Of a stretch of 64,000 nt of DNA, positions 31,288 to 40,678 are shown piece after piece. How positions within the stretch are numbered: position 1 is the first letter of the stretch; each line of letters starts with the position of its first letter. Source of the stretch: a virus. The stretch covers positions 62,001-126,000 of the IMG/VR virus record IMGVR_UViG_3300024999_000029; one strand, 5' to 3'. The translations under genes were made by a program, and so were the position numbers. The notes under the pieces are model-generated. The model was not told where the DNA came from, ran no database searches, and saw only the letters and a list, made by a program, of their open reading frames with translations.

Positions 31288-33057
31288 TTGGCTGGTTATC
31301 CTAAATTTGAAAGTAAAAATAATAAACACGAACACGATAGATATGATATATATGAACCAGAGTTTGAGTCTCCTTTTAAAGAATCGGAATATAATTCAAC
31401 TATAATTACAAAAAATATAAAAGAATTTTCTGAATTATGCTCATATCTTCGTTGGATGCCTGACATATTCTGGGATTTATACAAACCTGAAAGTGGTGGA
31501 ATGAATTTTGATTTACATCAAAGAGTTATGATGAGATTATTGTCTAGATTTCCAGAAAACTACTTTTGCGCACCAAGAGGTATAAGTAAAACGCAAATTC
31601 ATATAATGTCACAATATCATACTGCCTGTTGTTTTCCGAATATAACATTATCAATAACAGCATCTACAAAAGAGAGTGCAGTTAAAATTTGGAAAGATAA
31701 ACATGACGAAGTGATTAGATTTTATCCTTCTTTTGCCGCTAATATAAAAACAGCTAATTTCTCCAAAGATAGTGGAAGAGTAGAATTTGTAAATGGAGCA
31801 GTAATAGATAATCTTGCAAATTCACAGCAAAGTAAAGGCTTGAGACGTAGGCGTGGTGGATTAGAAGAATCAGCTTTAATAGATAAAGACACATATGATG
31901 ACTGTATTGAGCCAATTTTTAATATGGCAAGAACAACAATGACTGGTGATATAGATCCTGAAGAATTAAATGGTGCAATCAACAGGTATAGCACATCTGG
32001 GTATAAAAACTCTGATGAATTTTCCAAAATATTAACAATGTCAAGAGATATGATTGATTTAAAAGGAACGTTTGTATTTGGTTCAGATTGGTTTATCCCT
32101 GTGCATTTTGGTAGACAGAAAAAATCAGTTATTGATAAGGCAAGAAAAAGTAATCTAATTAGATTTAAACAAAATTATTTATGCGATTGGGTTGGAGTAA
32201 GTGATGGGGCATTAATTAATATAAGTAAATTGATTAAAGCAAGAGTAGTAAGTCCCCCAGAAATGGAATGTCCAAGAGATAAAAAAGGAAATTTAGATTT
32301 ATGTGAGTATGTAATTGGGGTAGATGTAGCAAGAAGTAGCTCTGAAAGTAATAATAAAACTTCAATAGTTGTTTTAAAAATTATAAGAAATACAAGTGGC
32401 TCTATTAGACAGATACAATTACATAATATAATCAATCCTCCAAATGGTTTAAATTATGAAGAACAGTCAGTTGTTCTAAAAAGAGTTTTTTATAAATACG
32501 GAGGAAATTTAGATCTAATTAAATCAAGAGTAAAAGCTGTGGTAATTGACGGAAATACTATTGGACAAGGATTAGTGGAGAAATTATTAGAAGATGTTAC
32601 AGATTATGAAACAAATGAAGAATATGGGGCTTGGGCGACTATTAACACAGATGATAAAACAAAATCTAAAAATGCTCCAAATATATTATATGTATTAAAA
32701 GCTCAAGGAATCAACGGTGATATTATAAGAACTTTTATTAATTATGTAGAATCTAATAAATTAAAGTTGATTAAAACTTTTGATGATATAAAAGATAATT
32801 TGCCTAAAGATTTAAAAGAAGATTATTTACTAGATATTGAAGCCGCTTGCATCCAAGTGCAATTACTGATTGATGAAGTGGCAAACCTTAAACTTAAGAA
32901 AACTCAAACCGCTGTAACAGTAGATCCAGTTATAAAAAGGATTGATAAAGATAGGTACTCAGCGACAGTTTACGCTCTATTTTATATATCATTATTTTTA
33001 GAGAATGATATAGAAGAAGATGAGACAATTGATTGGCTAAGTTATTGCATGTATTAA
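31288..33057 (+). CDS. terL: Terminase large subunit, 589 aa
   Basis: TTG start behind GAAGGTG. The ATPase half has a deviant Walker A, 'FCAPRGISKTQIH' (about residues 91-103), which lacks the usual GK pair. Then come 'SITASTKESAVKIW' and the conserved 'SKGLRRRRGGLEESALID'. The RNase H-type nuclease half has 'VIGVDVARSSSESNNKTSIV' with its first catalytic Asp, and 'AVVIDGNTIGQGLVEKLLED'. It pumps and cuts DNA into preformed heads at the portal. It is flanked by the candidate small subunit and the portal gene in canonical order. Confidence 0.9.
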   Translation: MAGYPKFESKNNKHEHDRYDIYEPEFESPFKESEYNSTIITKNIKEFSELCSYLRWMPDIFWDLYKPESGGMNFDLHQRVMMRLLSRFPENYFCAPRGISKTQIHIMSQYHTACCFPNITLSITASTKESAVKIWKDKHDEVIRFYPSFAANIKTANFSKDSGRVEFVNGAVIDNLANSQQSKGLRRRRGGLEESALIDKDTYDDCIEPIFNMARTTMTGDIDPEELNGAINRYSTSGYKNSDEFSKILTMSRDMIDLKGTFVFGSDWFIPVHFGRQKKSVIDKARKSNLIRFKQNYLCDWVGVSDGALINISKLIKARVVSPPEMECPRDKKGNLDLCEYVIGVDVARSSSESNNKTSIVVLKIIRNTSGSIRQIQLHNIINPPNGLNYEEQSVVLKRVFYKYGGNLDLIKSRVKAVVIDGNTIGQGLVEKLLEDVTDYETNEEYGAWATINTDDKTKSKNAPNILYVLKAQGINGDIIRTFINYVESNKLKLIKTFDDIKDNLPKDLKEDYLLDIEAACIQVQLLIDEVANLKLKKTQTAVTVDPVIKRIDKDRYSATVYALFYISLFLENDIEEDETIDWLSYCMY

Positions 33058-33067
33058 ATCAAATAAT

Positions 33068-33081
33068 CTAAAATATAAAAT
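33068..33081 (+). promoter_or_regulatory. Recurrent leader motif CTAAAATATAAAAT
   Basis: Copy between the terL stop and the AAGGAGGTG site of the portal gene. Confidence 0.45.
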
Positions 33082-33105
33082 AAATCCCAAGGAGGTGATA
33101 CGTCT

Positions 33106-34608
33106 TTGCCAAAACAAAATAAAAAAACAACTTCAGTTATTGAACAAGCTATGCCTGAAGAAATTATATTCCAAAAACAAAATAAAATAAACGATAATTT
33201 TTTTATACCTCGTAATTACGCAAGGAGTAATGTTCAGCCTCTTTGGGCGACAACTTCCACTACATCCGTAGGTTCTTTCACTAATGAACAAATTGCCACA
33301 ATGTTAAAAAATCCATATGCAAATTATAAACAATTACAGATGGTTAGTGAATACCTTATAAACACAAACAGTAATTATAATATTATCGTAGATTATCTAG
33401 CAACAATAATGACATTTGACTATGTTCCATTTCCTTTTGGAATTACTGAAAACCAAACAACTGTTAAAAATAGGATTATGAATTCTTTGAAAATCATCTC
33501 GAAAATGAATTTAAAAAATATGTTTCCATATATGTTGAAACAAGCAATTATATATGGAGAATCATATTGGTATGATTTGAGTGATGGCGATAACACAATT
33601 ATTGAAAAATTACCAAAAGAAATATGTGTTCTTTCACAAATAGATGATGATAACTTATGGAGAATGTATATTGATTGTGCATTAATTCTTCCTACTAAAG
33701 TGTATGAATTGCCAGAAGAAATTCAAAATGCATATCACGACTATATAGAAAGAAAGAAGCCTAAAGGTAAAAAGAAAGTAAATGAATATACTTTTATACC
33801 AGAAAGTTACTATGAAGTTAGTAAAAAGGGATTCGCAATTTTTATTCACATGGAAAAAAGGGCGCATGACTATCCCATGCTTGCGCATATGTTTTCAGAT
33901 TTATCATTGTTGAATAGTGATAAGACATATTTTAATGAATTTATTAAAGACGATGCGGTGAAAACCGTACATCAAAAAATACCAACAAATGATGAAGGTA
34001 TACCTCTAATGCCAAAAGAGATAATAGAGGCTTATCATAATGCAAGTAAGGAAAATGTTGGAAGAAACATATCGGTCATGACGAACCCATTTATTGTCGA
34101 GGGAATAACATTAGATGGTTCTCAAAAATCAGCTATTAATGTTGTTGAACACGATATAAAAGTAATTCAAAATAACTCTGGTATATCAGAAACAATATTC
34201 AATGCTAATACTACAAATGGATTGTCTTATAGCACTAAGGCTGATTCTGCTCGTATGTTCCCTACTTTATATTTTTTCACTAATTTTGTGAATTATAAAA
34301 TAAAGCAACATAAGTGTCAGGTTGAGTTTTTGCATATCAATATTTTTGAAAAAGTAGATGCACATGAAAGCCACAGGGCTGATTTATTAAGTGGTGGATC
34401 AAGAAGTTTATTTATGGCAACATCAGAAATTGACTTATATAGCTATATGAATTTGGCTGAAATGGAAAAGTTGTTGGATTTTGATAGTATGTTGCCACCC
34501 AAGGTTAATGCTAGTCAACAAAGCGGAATAGAAAACGACAACGGTAGACCAACTACCAAAGAAAAAGACAAGGCTGATAGTACCGTTGTCGTAGATGGAT
34601 TTAAATAA
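33106..34608 (+). CDS. Portal protein, 500 aa
   Basis: TTG start with a strong AAGGAGGTG. It follows terL and has portal-type content: 'MVSEYLINTNSNYNIIVDYL' near the N-terminus, 'LKQAIIYGESYWYD', and a long helical region near 'KSAINVVEHDIKVIQNNSGI' and 'TKADSARMFPTLYFFTNFVN'. The tail is acidic and lysine-rich. It forms the dodecameric ring through which DNA passes. The following interval carries a terminator and a broken nuclease gene, not a head gene. Confidence 0.8.
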   Translation: MPKQNKKTTSVIEQAMPEEIIFQKQNKINDNFFIPRNYARSNVQPLWATTSTTSVGSFTNEQIATMLKNPYANYKQLQMVSEYLINTNSNYNIIVDYLATIMTFDYVPFPFGITENQTTVKNRIMNSLKIISKMNLKNMFPYMLKQAIIYGESYWYDLSDGDNTIIEKLPKEICVLSQIDDDNLWRMYIDCALILPTKVYELPEEIQNAYHDYIERKKPKGKKKVNEYTFIPESYYEVSKKGFAIFIHMEKRAHDYPMLAHMFSDLSLLNSDKTYFNEFIKDDAVKTVHQKIPTNDEGIPLMPKEIIEAYHNASKENVGRNISVMTNPFIVEGITLDGSQKSAINVVEHDIKVIQNNSGISETIFNANTTNGLSYSTKADSARMFPTLYFFTNFVNYKIKQHKCQVEFLHINIFEKVDAHESHRADLLSGGSRSLFMATSEIDLYSYMNLAEMEKLLDFDSMLPPKVNASQQSGIENDNGRPTTKEKDKADSTVVVDGFK

Positions 34609-34615
34609 TAATTTT

Positions 34616-34685
34616 AAATTAGAGAGATAGGAAGGATTAATTACCCTTCTAATAAGTGACCTCTGACATTTCTCTCTAATTTTAT
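34616..34685 (+). terminator. Three-way-junction terminator after the portal gene
   Basis: The outer stem AAATTAGAGAGA (34616-34627) pairs with TCTCTCTAATTT (34671-34682), then T-rich sequence. Inside are two hairpins, TAGGAAGG/CCCTTCTA and AAGTG/CATTT, the second with loop ACCTCTGA. The architecture is close to that at 40579-40640. Confidence 0.6.
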
Positions 34686-34715
34686 TTGTTCAGGGGAGAA
34701 TTCAGGGGGTATAAA

Positions 34716-35888
34716 ATGTTAATAAAATGGAATTACAAGTTAGTAAAAGAATACATTGAAAATTTAGGTATGATTTTAATAAGTGAGAAATATAAAAATG
34801 CTAGGACACCATTGATAATTAAAGATAACTGTGGTTATATGTACTATGTATCGCTCGATTCATTAAAGCGTCGTAATATACCGACAAAATTTTATATGAG
34901 TAATCCTTATACATTACACAATATAAAGTTATGGTGTACATTAAATAACAAAACATACGAACTTATTGATTATCATTATAAATCAAACGATACCTTAATG
35001 AAGTGGAAATGTTTAAAAGAAAATTACAAAGAAGAATTTCTTTCTAAATGGACAAATATCCAGACTGGATATGGTTGCCCTTATTGTGCGAATCAAAAAG
35101 TAGGTGTATCTAATTGTCTTTCAACTACAAATCCAGAATTAGCCAAACAATGGCATCCAACTTTAAATGGAGATTTAACTCCATATGATTTTGTTAGCGG
35201 AAGTCATAATGAAGTTTGGTGGCAATGTTCTAAAAATCCTAAACATGAATGGAAGTCTATAATTTATAATAGAAATAGAGGAAATGACTGTCCTTATTGT
35301 ATTAAAACATGTGGAGGATATACATTAGCAAGTTATAATTATAATCTTTTAATATGCAATCCTAAAGTTTCGGAAGAATGGAATTATAAGAAAAATGATA
35401 AAAGACCAGAGGAATATACTCCAGTTTCAGGTCAATATGTTTGGTGGATATGTAAAGAATGTAAACATGAATGGAATAGTAGAATTGCAGATAGAGACGA
35501 AGGATGTGGGTGTCCGAAATGTAATGAATCAAAAGGAGAGAAAAAGATTAAAGATATATTAAGTAATTTTAACATTTCTCATGATAAAGAGTATACTTTT
35601 GATGATTTAATAGGTCTTGGTGGTGGACTATTAAGATTTGATGTATCAGTATTTTAGAACAATGAAAAAATAAATCTAAGGTTACTTATTGAATATGATG
35701 GAGTTTTTCATTATAAAAAACAGTATGATAATGATAATTTTGAATTATTAAAAGCACACGATAAATTAAAAGATGAATATTGTAAAAATAATAATATTCC
35801 ATTGCTTCGTATTCCCTATTGGGATTTTGATAACATAGAACAAATCTTACTTAAGGAGTTAAATATCAATTCAATTAAAACAATATAA
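34716..35888 (+). pseudogene. Zinc-ribbon homing-type nuclease with in-frame amber stop
   Basis: The start at 34716 has AGGGGG. DUF4379-type zinc ribbons (CPYCANQ ... ELAKQWHPTLNGDLTPYDF ... CPYC ... CPKC) lead to a Vsr/EDxHD-like nuclease domain. A TAG at 35655-35657 splits that domain: 'LLRFDVSVF' stops, and the same frame resumes with 'NNEKINLRLLIEYDGVFHY' through 'NIPLLRIPYWDFDNIEQILL' to a TAA at 35886. The catalytic 'IEYDGVFHY' lies after the stop. It is likely dead unless the amber codon is suppressed. Homologous copies are at 40679, 45848 and 47753. Confidence 0.8.
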
Positions 35889-35921
35889 TAAATAAAAATA
35901 AGAATTAAAGAAGGTGTTACA

Positions 35922-36113
35922 ATGAAGTTTATCTACGTATTTTCAGATGACGTTGCGAAAGACATGGAAATCTCTGGTTTTAAAAAATTAGAAGAAAACA
36001 ACGAAGTGAATATTGATGGTAAAAAGGCAATAGTTTTTCTTAACAATAAGGAGAGTTATTTAAATAAATATCAAAAACAATACATACTTCTTTCCAACAA
36101 ATTATTCTTCTAA
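35922..36113 (+). CDS. Hypothetical protein, 63 aa
   Basis: ATG with AAGAAGG. 'MKFIYVFSDDVAKDMEISGF' then 'KKAIVFLNNKESYLNKY': a small alpha/beta protein whose length and place before the protease/scaffold gene suit an accessory head protein. No family recognised. Confidence 0.55.
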   Translation: MKFIYVFSDDVAKDMEISGFKKLEENNEVNIDGKKAIVFLNNKESYLNKYQKQYILLSNKLFF

Positions 36114-36148
36114 TTATTATAAATATAAAATAAAGGCGGTGAATATAT

Positions 36149-37651
36149 TTGAAGAAAAAGTTTATGAGTGTGCCTATACAATATAATCAGTCTGTAAAAT
36201 TTGAAGCTGATGATATTAAAATACCAGTAGAAATATTGGTCATGCATGACAAAATTAATTTAAATAAGTCTAATTTTGAAATGGAAGCAATTGAATCTGC
36301 TAAAGAATCCATTAAAAATATTCCAATCTTAGGATATATAAAAAAGGTTGATGGTACTGATTCAAAAGATTTTGCAGGACACGAAATTGAACTATCTATT
36401 AAAGACGGTAAATTAAAACTTGTATACCTTGAGCGTCCAATTGGCGTAATTCCTGAAACAAATAATTACGAATATGTTGAAGTTAATGGTAAAACATATG
36501 TGAAAGTACTTGGATACATTTGGAAGGAGTACTTGAACGAGGGGTACGAGATCCTACAAGAGAATCCGAACAAAAGCGTAAGTATGGAAATCACGGTAGA
36601 TGATTATGTAGTTAATAAAGATGGAATTGTTGATATTAAATCTTATCGGTATTTAGGTGTTACGATTCTTGGAGATTCCGTTGGAGCAGGTATGGAAGGT
36701 GCCAATATGCAGGTTGTTGGTCAATTTTCTGAAAAGTTTTCTACTGATTTTTATGAGAAAGTTGAATCATTGAATAATGAATTAAAAGAAAGATTTAGTA
36801 ATACAGATTCTATCGAAGGAGGTGACAATAAAGAGGTGAATATACAAAAGGAAGGTGAAAATATGAGTGATTTAAGTTTTTCAGCTACATATAGACAGAA
36901 AAGAGAAGCTTTGTGCAATGCTTTAGACCCAATTGTAGTTAGAGATGGTGAAGATAAAATTGTAGAAGAAACTTTTTTTTATGTAGAAGATTTTTCGGAT
37001 GAATACGTAATGGTGGAGAAATATTATTGGACTGATAATAACTCTGAGCGTATATGTGGCAGATTTGCATATTCTTTTAATAATAATTTAATGACTGCCA
37101 CAGTTAATATGGAATCATGGGAAAAAATGATGATGATCTGGGTAACTGAAACAGAAAATATAAAAATTGAAGAAGATAGAAAAGCGATTGAAACTATGTC
37201 TGCTGAATTTGACGCACTAAAAGTAGAAGTTGAAACTTTCAAGTCAACGATATCTAACTTAGAATCCGAAAAGGAAGATTTGGCAACTAAGGTTTCTGAA
37301 TTTGAAATAAGTATCACTGAAAGAGATTCTACCATTTCAGAACTTCAAGCGTTCAAAAGTAATGTTGAATTAGAAATTAAACAATCTGAAATTGAAGATG
37401 TGATTTCTGAATTCGAAGAAGCTATTGGTGAAAACGAAGAGTTCAAAGCAATTAAAAATGATGCTATGAGTTATGAGATTGAAGCATTAAAAGAAAAGCT
37501 GTATGCATTAGAAGGTAAAATTAAGCATTCAAAATCTAATAAAATTACGAAAAAAACTCAAGTTTTTAGTAGCAAGGTTAGTGTAATCGTACCTGAAGTT
37601 ACTGATAATGAAAGTTATTACGGGGATGCTGTGAAGTATATAAAACAATAA
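36149..37651 (+). CDS. Prohead protease/scaffold-like protein, 500 aa
   Basis: TTG start with AAAGGCGGTG. The N-terminal 200 residues are beta-rich (PIGVIPETNNYEYVEVNG; SVSMEITVDDYVV) and resemble head maturation protease folds by position. The catalytic residues cannot be assigned with certainty. A middle segment (FYVEDFSDEYVMVEKYYWTD) is unusual. Residues about 350-460 are a long coiled coil (FKSTISNLESEKEDLATKVS), as in scaffolds. Protease and scaffold fused in one chain are known in phages. An internal AAGGAGGTG before an ATG near 36862 could give a separate scaffold form. Confidence 0.6.
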   Translation: MKKKFMSVPIQYNQSVKFEADDIKIPVEILVMHDKINLNKSNFEMEAIESAKESIKNIPILGYIKKVDGTDSKDFAGHEIELSIKDGKLKLVYLERPIGVIPETNNYEYVEVNGKTYVKVLGYIWKEYLNEGYEILQENPNKSVSMEITVDDYVVNKDGIVDIKSYRYLGVTILGDSVGAGMEGANMQVVGQFSEKFSTDFYEKVESLNNELKERFSNTDSIEGGDNKEVNIQKEGENMSDLSFSATYRQKREALCNALDPIVVRDGEDKIVEETFFYVEDFSDEYVMVEKYYWTDNNSERICGRFAYSFNNNLMTATVNMESWEKMMMIWVTETENIKIEEDRKAIETMSAEFDALKVEVETFKSTISNLESEKEDLATKVSEFEISITERDSTISELQAFKSNVELEIKQSEIEDVISEFEEAIGENEEFKAIKNDAMSYEIEALKEKLYALEGKIKHSKSNKITKKTQVFSSKVSVIVPEVTDNESYYGDAVKYIKQ

Positions 37652-37699
37652 TATAAAATATATTTAAATTCCAATAAAGAATTAAATATTAATAAAATT

Positions 37700-37728
37700 A
37701 ACAACAGTAAAAATACTGTTGTTTTTTT
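37700..37728 (+). terminator. Strong intrinsic terminator before the decoration/capsid genes
   Basis: AACAACAGTA pairs with TACTGTTGTT around an AAAA loop, followed by a T-run. It separates protease/scaffold from decoration and capsid transcription, perhaps to set protein ratios. Confidence 0.85.
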
Positions 37729-37780
37729 ATAGCAACTAAAAAATAAAATAATATGTGTAAATTTAAGGAGGATTTTAATT

Positions 37781-38254
37781 ATGGCTAACCAAATCGTGTT
37801 GAATAACATCAAGGCTACGGCTTCGATAAAAAATGTTGTAGTTCCTGCTTCTACTGTAAATGGTGGAATCTTAGTTCTTGGAACTCAGAATGTAGATAAG
37901 ACTTATGCTGGATCAGCTTGTAGTGCTGTTACAGATATGGGAATGGTAATTGTTTTAGATGTACCAATTTCATATGAAGTAGAAAAAATTGAGAATGACT
38001 ATGTAATCGGTACTGGGGCAACTGTAAGGGCATATGTTCCAGAATTAGGAGATGTAATTTCTATCCCTGTTGCAAACGTAACTGCCACAGCAGCATTAGG
38101 TATCGGGAAAGTAGTAGTTCCCAAGGCTGGTGCAATTAAGCCTGAATGCCTTGCTGCTTTTGCAGGTACAGAAATTCTTGGATACGTGATTGATGAAATG
38201 TACACAAAAGCAGGCATTCCTATGGTCAAGCTAAGGTGTGTAAGAGTAGGTTAA
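37781..38254 (+). CDS. Capsid decoration-like protein, 157 aa
   Basis: ATG with AAGGAGG. Small, beta-rich and low in charge (ASTVNGGILVLGTQNVDKTY; GKVVVPKAGAIKPECLAAFA), located immediately before the major capsid gene, the usual place of a head decoration or stabilising protein. No specific family assigned. Confidence 0.6.
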   Translation: MANQIVLNNIKATASIKNVVVPASTVNGGILVLGTQNVDKTYAGSACSAVTDMGMVIVLDVPISYEVEKIENDYVIGTGATVRAYVPELGDVISIPVANVTATAALGIGKVVVPKAGAIKPECLAAFAGTEILGYVIDEMYTKAGIPMVKLRCVRVG

Positions 38255-38285
38255 TCAAAAATATAAATTAAAGGAGGATTATTAA

Positions 38286-39281
38286 ATGAATAGTTTTGTA
38301 ATGAATGACATACAAAAAATAGCTTTTGGAGCAGTTACAGGAGTAACTAAAGAAGGTTTCACTAAAGAACAGATGAACGAAGCTGTAAGAAATGCGGTTA
38401 AAGATGTTTGCGGGGGCGAGTGGAACTATTACAAGTTCATGGAAAATAGATACAAAGTGTTTGCAATAATGGCAGAAATTTTACCTATTGCTATGAATGC
38501 AAATCTAGCAGGCAAGTTTGACGGATTTGCGGAATTTAAAGATACGGCTTTGCTTGACAAGCCATATTTCTATGTTGAAGATAATCAGACTTATCCAGTT
38601 TACACTTCTGCTAGAGGTAATGGAGATATAGAAAGACAGAAAATTATAGACAGGAACTTTACAGTTCCTACAGTTTCTAAATCAATAAAGTTCTATGAAG
38701 AAATGGATGCGTTCCTTTCAGGTAAAATGGATATGGGTAGATTGACAGAAAAAGCAACTATATCTATGGTTAATTATGTTGGAGAACTTATTTCTGACAC
38801 AATTTACGGTTCATATGCTGCTGTTGATACTGAATTTAAAGCAACTGGTGCTTTTGCTGCTGCTACTCTAGTTTCAATAATCGAAAATGTAAAAGCTGCA
38901 ACTGGAGCAGAAAGACTTCAGATATTCGGTACCACTACTGCATTGTCAAATGTAGCAGACGGTGCTGGTTATTCCGATAGAGCAAAAGACGGATTTAACT
39001 CATTGGGTTATTACGATACATTTAGAGGTACTGATTTGTTTGCATTGCCACAGGCTTATGCTGCACAAACTCAGACTCTCAAGGTAAATAATGCTCATAT
39101 AATTATACTTCCTGCAAATGAAAAGATAGTAAAGGTTTTATTTGAAGGCGAAGCACTTGTAGACATGAAAGACGGAATGAATAGAAATGATATGCAACCA
39201 GAAGTACTTTTCACAAGAAGAGTTGGTGCAGCAGCTATTACTATTCCTGAAGGAAAGTTCGGCTTCTATAAGTTTCAATAA
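38286..39281 (+). CDS. Major capsid protein, 331 aa
   Basis: ATG with AAAGGAGG. HK97-like capsid pattern: a helical N-terminus, the 'FYEEMDAFLSGKMDMGRLTE' E-loop-to-spine region, 'TISMVNYVGELISDTIYGSY', and C-terminal 'VLFTRRVGAAAITIPEGKFG'. Position after the decoration gene and before a large hairpin supports the call. Expected to be the most abundant virion protein. Confidence 0.8.
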   Translation: MNSFVMNDIQKIAFGAVTGVTKEGFTKEQMNEAVRNAVKDVCGGEWNYYKFMENRYKVFAIMAEILPIAMNANLAGKFDGFAEFKDTALLDKPYFYVEDNQTYPVYTSARGNGDIERQKIIDRNFTVPTVSKSIKFYEEMDAFLSGKMDMGRLTEKATISMVNYVGELISDTIYGSYAAVDTEFKATGAFAAATLVSIIENVKAATGAERLQIFGTTTALSNVADGAGYSDRAKDGFNSLGYYDTFRGTDLFALPQAYAAQTQTLKVNNAHIIILPANEKIVKVLFEGEALVDMKDGMNRNDMQPEVLFTRRVGAAAITIPEGKFGFYKFQ

Positions 39282-39292
39282 TTAAAAATATA

Positions 39293-39336
39293 AAATATTA
39301 TGCTTGATGAGTTTTGACTTGCCAAGCATAATATTT
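39293..39336 (+). terminator. Long hairpin after the major capsid gene
   Basis: AAATATTATGCTTG pairs perfectly with CAAGCATAATATTT around a 16-nt loop. The U-tract is weak, so it may act as a 3' stabiliser as well as a partial terminator. Confidence 0.65.
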
Positions 39337-39379
39337 AAATTAAATTTCATTTTACAAGAATGATAAGGAGAGAGATTAT

Positions 39380-40105
39380 ATGCCAAAGCCTAACAATAGT
39401 GCAAAAAAAGAAAATATTAAAAAAGACGTGCAATTAGAAAATAACACACAAGAAATTGATATGAAAATTTTAATACAGCAAGTTACACAAGAGATTAGTG
39501 AAAAACTTAAAACAGAATATGAATCTAAAATATTAGATTTAGAAAATAAGTTAAACGAGAAGCCTATCGAAACAATAAAAGTAGAAAATAATTCAAAAAT
39601 TAATAAGAATAAATATAAATTTATACCCGATCATACAAAAATAAGATTGAAAAGTAATATCGGTGGATTGTTTACTTTTAGCGAAGATAGAGGAAAAGTT
39701 AGAGTATTCTTTCAAATAGATAATTTTGGTCAAAGTGCAACAATATCTTTTGAGGAATTAAGTATATTTATTAGTTCTTCTCCTACATTTATAAATAGCG
39801 GAAGTGTGGCTATCGTTGATGCATACAGTGATTCCGATATAACCGTAGAAGATGTGATTATAGATAAAAGACTTGAAAAGTTGTATTTTGATGAGAATAA
39901 AATCAATCCTATGTGTGTTGAAGATTTATTTGATGATAATATTACTTCTGAAAAAGAATTTGAAAAGAAGCTTAATAATACTCTCGAAATGGCTGAAACA
40001 GTAATGGAGGCAGGTCATATTCTTTATAAACGTGGATTATTTACTAATAACACTAAGATGAATACTATTCGTCAAATATTTAGAAAACCTAATTTATTTA
40101 AATAA
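39380..40105 (+). CDS. Head-associated hypothetical protein, 241 aa
   Basis: ATG with AAGGAGAG. An N-terminal coiled coil (MKILIQQVTQEISEKLKTEY) is followed by a beta-rich centre (LFTFSEDRGKVRVFFQIDNF) and a helical C-terminus ending 'NTIRQIFRKPNLFK'. It lies between the capsid and head-tail connector genes, so it is likely virion-associated. No family recognised. Confidence 0.6.
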   Translation: MPKPNNSAKKENIKKDVQLENNTQEIDMKILIQQVTQEISEKLKTEYESKILDLENKLNEKPIETIKVENNSKINKNKYKFIPDHTKIRLKSNIGGLFTFSEDRGKVRVFFQIDNFGQSATISFEELSIFISSSPTFINSGSVAIVDAYSDSDITVEDVIIDKRLEKLYFDENKINPMCVEDLFDDNITSEKEFEKKLNNTLEMAETVMEAGHILYKRGLFTNNTKMNTIRQIFRKPNLFK

Positions 40106-40119
40106 GGGGGTTAATTTAT

Positions 40120-40548
40120 ATGCCTACCCTTTTCAGCAGTATATACACTAAAGCAAATGTTTTATTTCAAGATGCTCAATTACTTGAAAATTTGACAGAT
40201 GATGAACTTGAATATTTGCTTGAGATATTTTTAAGTAAGGCTAAAACTCTTCATTTTAAATCTTGTACAAAAGATTTAACAGATGTTGATCTAGTTTTAA
40301 AGCAGTTTAATTCTACGCTTTCTGAAGAGGAAGAGTGGATTTTAGGGTTAGGGATTCGGTTAGTATGGTTGGAAAGAAAATTATATAAAGAAGAAAATCT
40401 TAGAAATAGAATTACAACGAAAGATTATAATTCATTTTCGGGTGGAAATCTTATTGATAAATTAACAATATTAAAAAATGAAACTCAAAAAGAACTTAAA
40501 AGTTTAGTAATTGATTATTCATTCAATTCGTTTGAGGGTTTTAATTAA
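40120..40548 (+). CDS. Head-tail connector (adaptor)-like protein, 142 aa
   Basis: ATG with AAGGGGG. All-helical: 'LLENLTDDELEYLLEIFLSK', 'EEEEWILGLGIRLVWLERKL' and a C-terminal 'LTILKNETQKELKSLVIDY'. Size, helicity and place after the capsid gene match adaptor proteins that bind the portal. Assigned by position and fold pattern. Confidence 0.6.
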   Translation: MPTLFSSIYTKANVLFQDAQLLENLTDDELEYLLEIFLSKAKTLHFKSCTKDLTDVDLVLKQFNSTLSEEEEWILGLGIRLVWLERKLYKEENLRNRITTKDYNSFSGGNLIDKLTILKNETQKELKSLVIDYSFNSFEGFN

Positions 40549-40578
40549 AATAAATATTAACGTTAGTAATTTATTTTG

Positions 40579-40640
40579 GGGATAGAAATGAACTAGCTAT
40601 TCATTTTGAAAAGTGTAACTCCGATACGCTTCCCTATTTT
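40579..40640 (+). ncRNA. Three-way-junction RNA element upstream of a nuclease pseudogene
   Basis: The outer stem GGGATAG (40579-40585) pairs with CTATTTT (40634-40640) using G-U pairs. Inside are AAATGAA/TTCATTT (40586-40606) and AAGTGTA/TACGCTT (40611-40631), the latter with loop ACTCCGA. A T-rich tract follows. It resembles the element at 34616-34685 in shape and in its third loop. Confidence 0.45.
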
Positions 40641-40678
40641 ATCTTTTTTCGGATTTTATTATTTGGAGGTAATAAATA

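Noticed and set aside
31722-32027. Antisense frames within terL and other structural genes
   Set aside because: They are shadows of the coding strand without ribosome binding sites.
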